Source of the DNA: Streptococcus pasteurianus
GTDB lineage: Bacteria > Bacillota > Bacilli > Lactobacillales > Streptococcaceae
Length of the DNA: 64,000 nt
Assembly: GCF_004843545.1 (NCBI RefSeq)
Contig: NZ_CP039457.1
Span: 1,764,501 to 1,828,500, forward strand
Direction: 5' to 3'
Shown piece by piece: positions 27,570 to 37,585 of this stretch. Numbering within the stretch: the first letter of the stretch is position 1; each line of letters begins with the position of its first letter. Below the pieces are notes generated by a model. That model was not told the DNA's origin and did not search any database. It was given only the letters and a program-made list of their open reading frames with translations. The position numbers and the translations under genes were made by a program.

Positions 27570-29585
27570 TTAATCAAAAGTTCCTTTGTCTTTGAGATTT
27601 TGGCTAACAATTTGCCATTGTGGATTGTTTTGCCAATCTTTTTTGGAAACGATCTGACTTGCAACGCGTCTAGCTTCCTCGAGAATATTGTAATCTTCGA
27701 CAATATCTGCCACTTGGAATTCTGGAATTCCTGATTGGCGTGTGCCGAAAATCTCACCTGAACCACGCATTTTAAGGTCGGCTTCTGCTAAAACAAAACC
27801 ATCCGTTGTTTCTGTCATGATTTTCATGCGCTCTTTTCCTGTTTGTGTTTTGGGATTGGCGACTAAAATAGCATAAGATTGTTTATCTCCACGCCCAACT
27901 CGTCCACGAAGCTGATGCAACTGGCTAAGCCCAAATCGGTCAGCATCCATAATAATCATAATGGTCGCATTTGGGACATTAACACCAACTTCAATGACGG
28001 TTGTCGATACCAAAACCTGACTTTTTTGTGCCTTGAAATCTTGCATGATAGCTTCTTTTTCGTCATTTTTCATGCGACCATGCATGAGCGCTACGGTTGC
28101 ACTATCCGCAAAATAGGCTGACAATTCCTCGTGCAAGGCAACAGCATTTTTCAAATCAAGTGATTCAGATTCTTCAATTAAAGGTGAAATCACATAGGCT
28201 TGTGCCCCTTTTTGCAATTCTTCTTTGACCCAATCAAGCACAACTTCCAACTGTTCATGTTTAACCCAACGCGTGATAATCGGTTTGCGTCCTGCAGGCA
28301 ATTCATCAATAATCGAAACGTCCATTTCACCAAATGCCGTAATAGCAAGTGTCCGTGGAATTGGTGTTGCAGTCATCATGAGCACATCTGGATTTTCGCC
28401 CTTTTCACGGAAAACACGACGTTGATTGACACCAAAACGGTGTTGTTCATCAGTAATGACAAGCCCCAAGCGGTGGTAAGTTACCGCATCTTGAATCAGC
28501 GCATGCGTACCAACAATCATATCTACCGAACCATCCACAATCGCCGAAAGTGCCGCTTGTTTGGCTGCTGTTTTCATCCCTGATGTTAAAATTGCAATGG
28601 ACAAATCTGGAAAAAGCTGGGTCAAACTTTCAAAATGCTGCTCCGCCAAAATTTCCGTTGGCACCATCAAAGCTGATTGAAAACCTGCCGTATAAGTAGC
28701 ATACATGGCAAGACTAGCCACAACCGTCTTACCAGAACCAACGTCCCCTTGCAAGAGACGATTCATATGACCACCAGAACGCATATCCGCCAAAATATCA
28801 TCAAGACTCCGCCTTTGACCACCCGTCAAGGTAAATGGCAGAGCTGCAATCTTATCAGCAACTTTTTGCTCATCATAAGCAATCGCCAAACCATTAGCTT
28901 CTGATTTATTGTCTGCCTTTAAAGCTTGCAAATTCATTTGAAAATAGAACAGTTCTTCAAATTTTATCCGACGAAGTGCTTGTTTATACTCTGCTAAATC
29001 TTTCGGAAAGTGCATAGCAGCCGTTGCTTGAGCACGCCCTAACAAACGATACTTGTCCAAAAGCACCTGCGGTAAATTTTCAGGCAACCAATTCTGAGCA
29101 CCAATTTCAAAAGCTGATTTGATAGCTTTGACTAGTGCATTTTGTGAAATACCTTGAGCAACACGGTAAACTGGCTGCATATCATCTTCAACTTGCGCTA
29201 AAATTTTCATACCAGTCACCGCTGATTTTAGGGCATCCCATTTTCCAAAAATCGCGATATCGCTGCCAATCTCGACTTTATCAGCTAAATAAGGCTGGTT
29301 AAAAAAAGAAATCGCAATAACCGCTTCGCCCTGCTTGATTTTAAACGACAAACGATTACGCTTATAACCATAATATTGCACATTTGCAGGTGTCACAACC
29401 GTTCCCGTAATGACAGCTTTTTCCCCATCAGCAAGCTCTGAAACACTCTTACTCTTAAAATCTTCATATCGAAAAGGATAGTACAGCAGTAAATCTTCAA
29501 TGGTATAAATATCTAACTTATAAAATTTTTCCGCCGACTTAGCCCCTATTCCTTTTAATTCCACAATTGATGATTGTAAATTCAT
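27570..29585 (-). CDS. recG: ATP-dependent DNA helicase RecG
   Basis: 671 residues. N-terminal wedge/OB domain (about 50-150) then SF2 helicase core: GDVGSGKTVVA (Walker A), DEQHRFG (DEAD-like box), MTATPIPRTLA (motif III), and LRGRVGRGDKQSY (motif VI). It regresses stalled forks and processes Holliday junctions. Full length; ends with the TRG-like C-terminal segment. Transcribed downstream of alr with a terminator between. Confidence 0.96.
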   Translation of the reverse strand: MNLQSSIVELKGIGAKSAEKFYKLDIYTIEDLLLYYPFRYEDFKSKSVSELADGEKAVITGTVVTPANVQYYGYKRNRLSFKIKQGEAVIAISFFNQPYLADKVEIGSDIAIFGKWDALKSAVTGMKILAQVEDDMQPVYRVAQGISQNALVKAIKSAFEIGAQNWLPENLPQVLLDKYRLLGRAQATAAMHFPKDLAEYKQALRRIKFEELFYFQMNLQALKADNKSEANGLAIAYDEQKVADKIAALPFTLTGGQRRSLDDILADMRSGGHMNRLLQGDVGSGKTVVASLAMYATYTAGFQSALMVPTEILAEQHFESLTQLFPDLSIAILTSGMKTAAKQAALSAIVDGSVDMIVGTHALIQDAVTYHRLGLVITDEQHRFGVNQRRVFREKGENPDVLMMTATPIPRTLAITAFGEMDVSIIDELPAGRKPIITRWVKHEQLEVVLDWVKEELQKGAQAYVISPLIEESESLDLKNAVALHEELSAYFADSATVALMHGRMKNDEKEAIMQDFKAQKSQVLVSTTVIEVGVNVPNATIMIIMDADRFGLSQLHQLRGRVGRGDKQSYAILVANPKTQTGKERMKIMTETTDGFVLAEADLKMRGSGEIFGTRQSGIPEFQVADIVEDYNILEEARRVASQIVSKKDWQNNPQWQIVSQNLKDKGTFD

Positions 29586-29620
29586 ATAACCTCACTTTGC
29601 TACTATTATAACAAAAAATA

Positions 29621-29661
29621 GATTCTAAATCGCCGCAAGTTTCTTACAGCAAGTTAGAATC
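29621..29661 (-). terminator. Terminator after alr
   Basis: Minus-strand arms GATTCTAA and TTAGAATC around a GC-containing loop, followed by TATTTTTTG. Confidence 0.65.
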
Positions 29662-29671
29662 TTTTTATCAT

Positions 29672-30778
29672 TTATTTTGAATAAACACGTGGAATACGGT
29701 CACTCAATAGACAAAGAACTTCGTAATTAATTGTGCCACGTTTTTGAGCCAAATCTGTCGCTGAAATAACCTTGTCGCTCTCTTGACCAATCAAAGTAAC
29801 TTTCGTTCCGATTGGAAGTTTTTCTGGCAAGCGAATGGTAATTTGATCCATTGACACGCGTCCAACAATTTCACAAAATTCGCCATTCACAAGCACTGAG
29901 AAACCTTGTAAATCACGTGTCCAACCGTCTGCGTAACCGATTGGAACAGTCGCGATATATTCCTCTTTTTGAGCAGTATAGGTAGCACCGTAGCCAACCG
30001 TTGCCCCAGCAGGAATCGTCTTAACATGAACCAATGATGATTCCAAGCTAAGCGCTGGCTTTAGCGGATAAGGCAAGTCAAGCTCTGTTCCACTTGGATT
30101 CAATCCATACATGACAATCCCAAGTCGAACAAGGTTAAAAATGGTTTCACTATGCCAAATACTTGTTGCTGAATTACTGGCATGGACAATGGCAGGCTTG
30201 TCACTTAAATTGTCAACCAAATTCGTAAAGAATTCCAACTGTTCATTGAATTTCGTATCGTCAGCTTCGTCTGCTGTTGCAAAATGCGTAAAGATACCTG
30301 CAACGTTAGCCCCAGCTTTTTTCAAATTCGCAATCACATTTTCTGCTTCATCAAGACTGCGCACACCGATTCGCCCCATACCAGAATCCACTTTCAAGTG
30401 AACGTCCAAACCAGCTAAGCTAATACCTTGTTCATTTGCCAAATCAAGCCATTCTTGACTAGCAACCGTCAAAGTAACATGGTAATCACGCGCCAAAGCC
30501 ACCTCATCAGGCATAATAACACCTAAAATAAGGATTGTTTCCTCAATACCTGCTTCACGTAATTCCAAAGCTTCATCAATATTTGACACACAGAATCCAT
30601 CCACAAGATGATGAATAGCGTGCGCTACATTTGTGGCACCATGCCCATAAGCATTAGCTTTAACAACTGCAAAAGCTTTTTTATCTTGTGGTATATTGGC
30701 TTTAACCGCATCAATATTTTGACAAATGACATCTAAATCAATGACTGCCTTTGTTGGTCTGTGTAAACTTGAAATCAT
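29672..30778 (-). CDS. alr: Alanine racemase
   Basis: 368 residues, fold-type III PLP enzyme. Cofactor lysine Lys40 in [13 protein letters not shown]; the second catalytic base tyrosine is in [10 protein letters not shown]. It supplies D-alanine for peptidoglycan and teichoic acids. It follows acpS as in most streptococci (secA-aroF-acpS-alr-recG block). Confidence 0.96.
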   Translation of the reverse strand: MISSLHRPTKAVIDLDVICQNIDAVKANIPQDKKAFAVVKANAYGHGATNVAHAIHHLVDGFCVSNIDEALELREAGIEETILILGVIMPDEVALARDYHVTLTVASQEWLDLANEQGISLAGLDVHLKVDSGMGRIGVRSLDEAENVIANLKKAGANVAGIFTHFATADEADDTKFNEQLEFFTNLVDNLSDKPAIVHASNSATSIWHSETIFNLVRLGIVMYGLNPSGTELDLPYPLKPALSLESSLVHVKTIPAGATVGYGATYTAQKEEYIATVPIGYADGWTRDLQGFSVLVNGEFCEIVGRVSMDQITIRLPEKLPIGTKVTLIGQESDKVISATDLAQKRGTINYEVLCLLSDRIPRVYSK

Positions 30779-30834
30779 TTTATCTCCTCCAAAGCTAGAA
30801 AATTTTTTGAATGTTTTTGTTTCAATTTCATTGT

Positions 30835-31194
30835 TCAGGTATTATCTTCCAAAATAACACTGGCTTGAACAAGGTTTCCTGTATGAGAAAGTGAAATAAA
30901 GCACTTCCCTGAGAAAGGTGACTGGGTAATCACAGGCGCACCTAATTGGTTATTTAAAATTTCAATATCCTTAAAACCAAGTGTTCCAATTCCAGTCCCC
31001 ATTGCCTTTGAAAAAGCTTCTTTTGCCGCCCAGCGTCCCGCCAAAAACTCCATCTGCCGTTTCGTACTTTTTTGCTCTGAAAAGCATTGGAACTCTTTGT
31101 CTGTCAACACTCGCTTAGCAAATCTGTTATTTTTCTCATAGGCTCGCTTGATTGCATCAATTTCCTGCAAATCAATGCCGTGACCAATAATCAT
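30835..31194 (-). CDS. acpS: Holo-[acyl-carrier-protein] synthase
   Basis: 119 residues. The metal-binding motif [10 protein letters not shown] carries Asp8, and [14 protein letters not shown] carries the conserved Glu/Lys. It transfers 4'-phosphopantetheine from CoA to ACP, activating fatty-acid synthesis. Typical size and context between DAHP synthase and alr. Confidence 0.95.
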   Translation of the reverse strand: MIIGHGIDLQEIDAIKRAYEKNNRFAKRVLTDKEFQCFSEQKSTKRQMEFLAGRWAAKEAFSKAMGTGIGTLGFKDIEILNNQLGAPVITQSPFSGKCFISLSHTGNLVQASVILEDNT

Positions 31195-31315
31195 ACGTCT
31201 CCTTTATGAAAAACGATTTTTTTACCAATTCAAACGTTTTATCTGCTTAATCACTTAATGATTTCCAAAACTAAGGAGCTGAGAAAATTCCCCAGCCCCA
31301 TAGGTTATTCAATTA

Positions 31316-32371
31316 TTAGAATAGCAATTCTTCAAACGAATCACGACTTAGTGTGGCATGAATTTCACGAATAAGTTGTTCTGTTTTTTCCCAGCCAAGG
31401 CATGGATCTGTAATAGATTTACCAAATACTTCTGGTGCGTCTTGACGACCATCTTCTAAGTAAGATTCAATCATGAAACCACGAACGTACTTATTGATTT
31501 TATCATTCCAATCACGATTAATCAATGTTTGACGAACGATACGAATTTGTTCAAGATAATTTTTCCCTGAATTATCATGATTTGTATCAACAACAATAAA
31601 TGGATTTTCTAAGCTCATTTTCTCATAAAGATCAATAGCTTTCAACAAATCATCATAATAATAATTCGGTTCATTTTCGCCGTGTTCATTCGTTGCTCCA
31701 CGAAGAATCGCGTGTGCCAATGGATTTCCGTCAGTATCAACTTCAGCGCTGTGATAAATAAAGTTTTGTTTATTTTGTGCGGCATAGATACCGTTAAACA
31801 TAACGTTCAAGTTACCTGAAGTCGGATTTTTCATACCTGTCGGAACATCAATACCTGATGCCACAAAACGATGTTCTTGATCCTCAACAGAACGTGCACC
31901 AATAGCATGATAAGAAACCAAATCATCTACCAATGGAAGATTTGCTGGGTAAAGCATCTCATCCGCTGTTGTTAAGCCAGTTTCCGTGATAACACGATAA
32001 TGAAGATGACGAACCGCAGCAATACCATTGATAAGGTCAGGCAATTTTGAGGTATCAGGTTGATGCATCAATCCTTTGTAACCATCACCATTTGTACGTG
32101 GTTTTGCTGTATAAACACGCATAACGATAAAGATTTTGTCTTTAACTTCCTCTTGAAGTTTCGCTAAGCGGTTAGCGTATTCAAGAACAGCCTCTTCATT
32201 ATCAGATGAACAAGGACCGATAACCAAAAGGATACGATTGTCCTCACCTGTGATGATTTTTGCCAATTCTGCATCACGCGCAGCTTTCTTAGCAAGAAAA
32301 TCACCTTCTAATTTTGAAAGTTCTTTTACTTGTGCAATATCAATTTTTGCACTTTTTTGATGTATTCCCAT
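31316..32371 (-). CDS. 3-deoxy-7-phosphoheptulonate (DAHP) synthase, second tandem copy
   Basis: 351 residues, class I (AroFGH-type) DAHP synthase: LLVIGPCSSDN, MRVYTAKPRTNGDGYKG, GARSVEDQEHR, NPTSGNLNVMFNG, DTNHDNSGK. Condenses PEP and erythrose-4-phosphate, first step of the shikimate pathway. It is nearly colinear with the upstream copy from about residue 40 on and begins 4 bases after it. Both look intact, so they may differ in feedback inhibition, as tandem copies in streptococci are thought to do. Confidence 0.92.
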   Translation of the reverse strand: MGIHQKSAKIDIAQVKELSKLEGDFLAKKAARDAELAKIITGEDNRILLVIGPCSSDNEEAVLEYANRLAKLQEEVKDKIFIVMRVYTAKPRTNGDGYKGLMHQPDTSKLPDLINGIAAVRHLHYRVITETGLTTADEMLYPANLPLVDDLVSYHAIGARSVEDQEHRFVASGIDVPTGMKNPTSGNLNVMFNGIYAAQNKQNFIYHSAEVDTDGNPLAHAILRGATNEHGENEPNYYYDDLLKAIDLYEKMSLENPFIVVDTNHDNSGKNYLEQIRIVRQTLINRDWNDKINKYVRGFMIESYLEDGRQDAPEVFGKSITDPCLGWEKTEQLIREIHATLSRDSFEELLF

Positions 32372-32374
32372 ATA

Positions 32375-33406
32375 TTATTTACCTAATGTGTCATAAATTT
32401 CGTGAACAAGTTGTGCTGTATTTTCCCAACCAAGACATGGGTCTGTGATAGATTTACCAAATACTTCTGGCGAATCTTGACGACCGTCTTCTAAGTAAGA
32501 TTCGATCATGAAACCACGAACATATTTGTTAATTTTTTCATTCCAATCGCGGTTAATCAATGTTTGGCGGACGATACGAACTTGTTCTAAATATTGTTTA
32601 CCTGAATTATCATGATTTGTATCAATAACGATAAAAGGATTTTCTAAGCCCATGTTTTCATATTGCTCAATCGTATCGATAACATTGTCATAATAATAAT
32701 TTGGTACATTTTTACCATACTCATTAGTTGCACCACGAAGGATTACGTGCGCTAATGGGTTACCTGATGTTTCAACTTCTTCGCCATTAAATAGGAAAGA
32801 TTGCTTGTTTTGTGCAGCATAGATACCATTGAACATAACATTCAAATTACCTGATGTTGGGTTTTTCATTCCTGTTGGAACGCTGATGCCTGATGCTACA
32901 AAACGGTGCTGTTGATCCTCAACAGAACGCGCGCCAATAGCAATATAAGAAACTAAGTCATCAACCAACGGAAGATTTTCAGGATAAAGCATTTCATCCG
33001 CTGTTGTCAATCCTGTTTCTGAAATAACACGATAATGAAGGTTACGTACAGCTTTGATACCATTAATCAAGCTTGGTGCTTCTGACGTATCAGGTTGGTG
33101 CATCAAGCCTTTGTAGCCATCACCATTTGTACGCGGTTTTGCTGTATAGACACGCATAACCATAAAGACACGATCTTTAACTTCTTCTTGAAGTTTCGCC
33201 AAACGGTGTGCATATTCAAGAACAGCCTCTTCATTATCAGATGAGCAAGGACCGATGACCAAAAGAACACGGTCATCTTCACCTTTAATAATAGCTTCTA
33301 GCTCACGATCCCGTGCTTCTTTTTTAACTAAAACGTCACCTGTTAAGGCAGATTCTTCCTTGAGAGAATCGAAATTAATCTTTTTACTTGTTGCTTTAAA
33401 TGACAT
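32375..33406 (-). CDS. 3-deoxy-7-phosphoheptulonate (DAHP) synthase, first tandem copy
   Basis: 343 residues with the same active-site motifs as its neighbour (IGPCSSDNEEAVLEYAHR, RSVEDQQHRFV, DTNHDNSGKQYL). Differences concentrate in the N-terminal ~35 residues and around residues 195-240, the regions that shape effector binding in class I enzymes. The promoter lies in 33407-33502. The two copies form an operon; no other aro gene is in the window. Confidence 0.92.
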   Translation of the reverse strand: MSFKATSKKINFDSLKEESALTGDVLVKKEARDRELEAIIKGEDDRVLLVIGPCSSDNEEAVLEYAHRLAKLQEEVKDRVFMVMRVYTAKPRTNGDGYKGLMHQPDTSEAPSLINGIKAVRNLHYRVISETGLTTADEMLYPENLPLVDDLVSYIAIGARSVEDQQHRFVASGISVPTGMKNPTSGNLNVMFNGIYAAQNKQSFLFNGEEVETSGNPLAHVILRGATNEYGKNVPNYYYDNVIDTIEQYENMGLENPFIVIDTNHDNSGKQYLEQVRIVRQTLINRDWNEKINKYVRGFMIESYLEDGRQDSPEVFGKSITDPCLGWENTAQLVHEIYDTLGK

Positions 33407-33502
33407 GAATTTTCCTCTCCTGAATAGAAACTTTAGATTTTTTCTATTATACCATTTTCAGGTGGGTTTTCAATTGATTTTTCAGAATTTTCTATCGACT
33501 TT

Positions 33503-36031
33503 TTAAAATTGTTTACGACCGTGGCAATTTTTGAATTTTTTACCAGAACCGCAAGGACACAAGTCATTGCGTTTAACTTTAGAAAAATCAATATCGCTAT
33601 CAGCTTGAGCACGAACAGTTTGCGCCGCAATATTCTTTTCTGCCATTGTTGTTGCACGTTGTGATGAATGTTCACGTTCTTTTTGGTGAATTTGAGCTTT
33701 CATCATGGTACGTGTGACATCAAATTCAATCGCTCCAATCATTGATTGGAACATACGGAAACCTTCAGCTTGGTATTCAACAACAGGGTTATTTTGGGCA
33801 TAACCACGCAAACCGACTGATTGACGCAATTGATCTAGAGCATCGATATGGTCAGTCCATTTATTATCAACAACCATCAAAATCAAAACTTTTTGGAATT
33901 CGATAACAGCTTCTTGGTTTTGTAATTTAGCAATTTGTGTATCGTAAACTTTCAAAGCACGTTCATACAAATTTTCTTTGATTGCCTCAAAGTCCAAACC
34001 TTCTAAATCAGATAAGCTGATTGAATCTTCAGCAACCAGATTCACTTTGGCAAAGTTCAAGATTGCTCGGATACCTTCTTCGCGGTCTGCACGACTGTGA
34101 GCATCAACGGCACGATTGATTGTGCGTTTAATCATAGCTTTGATTTCAGGAGCTAAGTCGCGGTCTGCTGTGATAACATCACGACGTTCTTCATAAATAA
34201 TTTCACGTTGTTCACGCATCACGTCATCATATTGCAAGACTTGTTTACGAGTATCGTAGTTATTACCTTCAACACGTTTTTGAGCTGATTCAACTTGGCG
34301 TGTCAACATTTTAGATTTGATGACTGCTTCTTCTTCCTCAAGATTCATGCGGTCAAGGAAAGCCTTGATGCGGTCTGAACCAAAACGACGCATCAAGTCA
34401 TCTTCAAGTGAAAGGTAAAATTGTGATTCACCTGGGTCACCTTGACGACCTGAACGACCACGAAGTTGATTATCAATACGACGGCTTTCATGACGTTCTG
34501 TACCAATGACACAAAGCCCACCAAGTTCACGAACACCTTCACCAAGTTTAATATCGGTACCACGACCAGCCATATTTGTCGCAATTGTAACAGCGCCACG
34601 TTGACCAGCATTCATGATAATTTGTGCTTCTTTGAAGTGGTTTTTCGCATTCAAAACTTCGTGTGGCACACCAGCTTCAACTAATTTCTTAGAAATAAGG
34701 TCTGATGTTTCCACCGCAACAGTACCAACCAAGACCGGTTGACCTTTTTCATGACGAGCCTTGACATCCGCAACAACAGCTCTAAATTTAGAGTCGAGTG
34801 TTGGATATAGAAGGTCTGAATGGTCAATACGTGCCACAGGTTTGTTAGTTGGGATTGGAATGACACGCATATTGTAAACTTCGCGGAATTCTTCCTCTTC
34901 TGTTTTTGCAGTACCTGTCATACCAGCCAATTTTTTGTACATACGGAACATATTTTGGTAAGTAATTGAAGCACTTGTTTTAGATTCTTCTTGGATAGCC
35001 ACGCCCTCTTTGGCTTCAATAGCTTGGTGCAAACCATCAGAGAAACGGCGTCCTTCCATTGTACGACCTGTAAATTGGTCAACAATCAAGATTTCTCCCA
35101 TTTGACTAACCACATAATCAATATCTAAAAGCATGATGTAATTAGCACGAAGAGCATTATCAATGTAGTGCGTTAGAGCAACATTTTCTAAATCATAAAG
35201 ATTTTCCAAGTGGAAGTATTCTTCTGCTTTATCAATACCATAATCAGTCAAACCGATTGTTTTTGTAGGTACATCAATAGCGTAATCAACACTTGTCAGT
35301 GTTTTTACAAAGCGATCCGCACGAATATAAAGTTGGCTTGTTTCTGAACTTACTTGACCTGAAACAATCAATGGCGTTCTTGCTTCATCAATCAAAACAG
35401 AGTCAACTTCATCGACCAATGCGAAGTTTAATGGACGTTGTACCATATCTTCTTGACGAACAACCATGTTGTCACGAAGATAGTCAAAACCAACTTCTGA
35501 GTTTGTTGAATAGGTCACGTCACAATTGTATGCTTCACGTTTTTCATATGGTGATTTAGCAGCCAAGTTAATACCAACAGATAATCCAAGCCAGCTGTAA
35601 ACTTCACCCATTTCAGTAGCGTCACGTGTTGCGAGGTATTCGTTAACTGTGATAACGTGTACTCCTTCGCCAGCAAGGGCATTAAGGTAAACAGGCATTG
35701 TCGCTGTCAATGTTTTACCTTCACCAGTACGCATTTCAGGAACGTCACCATTGTGCATAACAATACCACCCATGATTTGAACACGATATGGATAAAGTCC
35801 TAATACACGTTTTGCTGCTTCGCGGACAACTGCGAAAGCTTCCGGTAATAATTGATCTAATGTTTCACCATTTTGATATCTTTGTTTAAATTCTGGTGTT
35901 TTTGCTTGCAATTCTTCATCAGACAAAGCTGCCATAGCGTCAGCATATGACTCAACTTTCTTTGCAGTTTTTTCTAATTTTCTTAATTCACCTTTATCGT
36001 TTTCGATAACAGTCCGTAGAATATTTGCCAT
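33503..36031 (-). CDS. secA: Preprotein translocase ATPase SecA
   Basis: 842 residues from the ATG at 36031 ([35 protein letters not shown]); the frame is open 10 codons further. Walker [16 protein letters not shown]-like [11 protein letters not shown], and a C-terminal SEC-C zinc motif [13 protein letters not shown]. Drives export through SecYEG. Housekeeping SecA1 type. Confidence 0.97.
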   Translation of the reverse strand: MANILRTVIENDKGELRKLEKTAKKVESYADAMAALSDEELQAKTPEFKQRYQNGETLDQLLPEAFAVVREAAKRVLGLYPYRVQIMGGIVMHNGDVPEMRTGEGKTLTATMPVYLNALAGEGVHVITVNEYLATRDATEMGEVYSWLGLSVGINLAAKSPYEKREAYNCDVTYSTNSEVGFDYLRDNMVVRQEDMVQRPLNFALVDEVDSVLIDEARTPLIVSGQVSSETSQLYIRADRFVKTLTSVDYAIDVPTKTIGLTDYGIDKAEEYFHLENLYDLENVALTHYIDNALRANYIMLLDIDYVVSQMGEILIVDQFTGRTMEGRRFSDGLHQAIEAKEGVAIQEESKTSASITYQNMFRMYKKLAGMTGTAKTEEEEFREVYNMRVIPIPTNKPVARIDHSDLLYPTLDSKFRAVVADVKARHEKGQPVLVGTVAVETSDLISKKLVEAGVPHEVLNAKNHFKEAQIIMNAGQRGAVTIATNMAGRGTDIKLGEGVRELGGLCVIGTERHESRRIDNQLRGRSGRQGDPGESQFYLSLEDDLMRRFGSDRIKAFLDRMNLEEEEAVIKSKMLTRQVESAQKRVEGNNYDTRKQVLQYDDVMREQREIIYEERRDVITADRDLAPEIKAMIKRTINRAVDAHSRADREEGIRAILNFAKVNLVAEDSISLSDLEGLDFEAIKENLYERALKVYDTQIAKLQNQEAVIEFQKVLILMVVDNKWTDHIDALDQLRQSVGLRGYAQNNPVVEYQAEGFRMFQSMIGAIEFDVTRTMMKAQIHQKEREHSSQRATTMAEKNIAAQTVRAQADSDIDFSKVKRNDLCPCGSGKKFKNCHGRKQF

Positions 36032-36181
36032 CCCAATTCCTTTCGATAAACTTATCATCACATTTTAACACAAAAAGCGCTTGAATTCAAGAATTCACCG
36101 TTGAAGCAATGAGCTCACAGGCTCAAAATCAGTAAAAATTCTTTTTTTGATACTTTCCTTATAAGTAATGCAGACGGCATG

Positions 36182-36206
36182 TCCAACAGTCCAATGGACT
36201 GTTGGA
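36182..36206. repeat. Perfect inverted repeat, 12-bp arms, 1-base centre
   Basis: TCCAACAGTCCA-A-TGGACTGTTGGA. It lies in the 36062-36551 gap between secA and scrK, followed by another perfect 8-bp-arm hairpin (GGCTGAAT/ATTCAGCC, 36241-36264). No T-run follows, so neither is a plain terminator. A degenerate relative of the surrounding sequence occurs near 44150-44320. The rest of this gap contains no recognisable gene. Confidence 0.6.
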
Positions 36207-36551
36207 GGACATAACTAGGTTTGTCTCAAAACTTCCGTGTGGCTGAATTAAGCAGTATTCAGCCACTTTCACTACAACAGAAAAGTATTGTTTTTTTATG
36301 CTCGCTTTGCTCCCAAAATTGAACGAGATTAATATAAAATTAAAGCGTATTTTAGGAAAAAAAGTAGCTTTGTCTAGTCTTAATTTAATGATTCCTATTT
36401 TTACAGTTTTGACTCGCTACGATTATACCCTTTTTTTGCCTCAACAACAAGAAAACACATTAAATCAACTTCATAAGATTTCAGATAAAAAAAGATTGAA
36501 GAAAGCTTCCTTAGATTCCCTCAATCTCAATGGTTTATTAGACATTAATAA

Positions 36552-37433
36552 TTAGCGTTCAGATACTTTTTTAGCCAAAGCAAAGTTACCAAGAGTAGCA
36601 GAACCATTTTCAGAAACACCTGGTGTCACAATATATTCTGTTACATCTGGAACTGGTACGTAACCATTTAACAAAGCAGTGAATTTATCACGAACGCGTT
36701 TCAACATGTGTTCTTGAGCCATAACACCACCACCAAAGACAATAACTTGTGGACGGTAAAGAAGAGTAGCTTGAACTGCAGCTTGTGCGATATAGTAAGC
36801 TTGAACGTCCCAAACTTCTGAATTCAACTCAATCAATTCACCACGAATGCCTGTACGGCCTTCTAGTGATGGTCCTGCTGCCATGCCTTCTAGACAACCT
36901 TTGTGGAAAGGACAGAAACCAGTATAGTTGTTCGCAACGTCTTGTGGATGTGGAGCCACATAAACGTGACCAGCTTCTGTATGACCGATACCGCCGATGA
37001 ATTCACCATTTTGAATTGCACCAGCACCGATACCTGTACCGATTGTGTAATAGACAAGGCTCTTAACACCTTTACGAACAATTGTTTCACCATAAGCAGA
37101 GCTGTTAACATCTGTTGTGAAATACATTGGCACCTTAAAGTGTTTTGAAATCAATCCAACCAAGTCAACATTAGCCCAATGTGGTTTTGGAGTGGTTGTG
37201 ATATAGCCGTAAGTTTCTGAATTTTCATCAATATCGATTGGACCAAAAGAACCAATAGCAATTCCTGCCAAATCAGCTTCAAAACGTTTAAAGAATGCTA
37301 CTGTTTTGTCAATGGTTTCATAAGGGGTTGTTGTTGGAAATTGTACTTTTTCAACAACTTGGAAATTTTCATCTCCAACGGCACAAACAAATTTGGTTCC
37401 GCCCGCTTCTACACTACCGTATAATTTAGTCAT
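36552..37433 (-). CDS. scrK: Fructokinase (ROK family)
   Basis: 293 residues from ATG 37433 (MTKLYGSVEAGGTKFVCAVG). ROK features: phosphate loop GSVEAGGTKF, the sugar-binding VNSSAYGE, and the zinc-binding GHTEAGH...GFCPFHKGCLEGMAAGP. It phosphorylates the fructose released by ScrB to fructose-6-phosphate. It lies immediately downstream of scrA on the same strand, as in other streptococci. Confidence 0.93.
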   Translation of the reverse strand: MTKLYGSVEAGGTKFVCAVGDENFQVVEKVQFPTTTPYETIDKTVAFFKRFEADLAGIAIGSFGPIDIDENSETYGYITTTPKPHWANVDLVGLISKHFKVPMYFTTDVNSSAYGETIVRKGVKSLVYYTIGTGIGAGAIQNGEFIGGIGHTEAGHVYVAPHPQDVANNYTGFCPFHKGCLEGMAAGPSLEGRTGIRGELIELNSEVWDVQAYYIAQAAVQATLLYRPQVIVFGGGVMAQEHMLKRVRDKFTALLNGYVPVPDVTEYIVTPGVSENGSATLGNFALAKKVSER

Positions 37434-37585
37434 TTTTTCTCCCTCAATTACTAATTTTATACTCAATATTATACACAAAAGAAAGCGATAACGCAATAGT
37501 AAAAACAGCTTAAAACCTTGTAAAATCAAGCTTCTCTCTATATAAAAAGAGGTGAATATCCACCTCCAAAAATATACATATATAT

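Noticed and set aside
31195..31315. Hairpin GGGGCTG/CAGCTCC between the DAHP synthase operon and acpS as a terminator
   Set aside because: No T-run follows, so termination is not supported.
36298..36555. 85-codon plus-strand ORF upstream and antisense to the scrK end
   Set aside because: No ribosome-binding site, no recognisable family, biased low-complexity Leu/Lys composition, and it lies in AT-rich repeat-like DNA; more likely chance.
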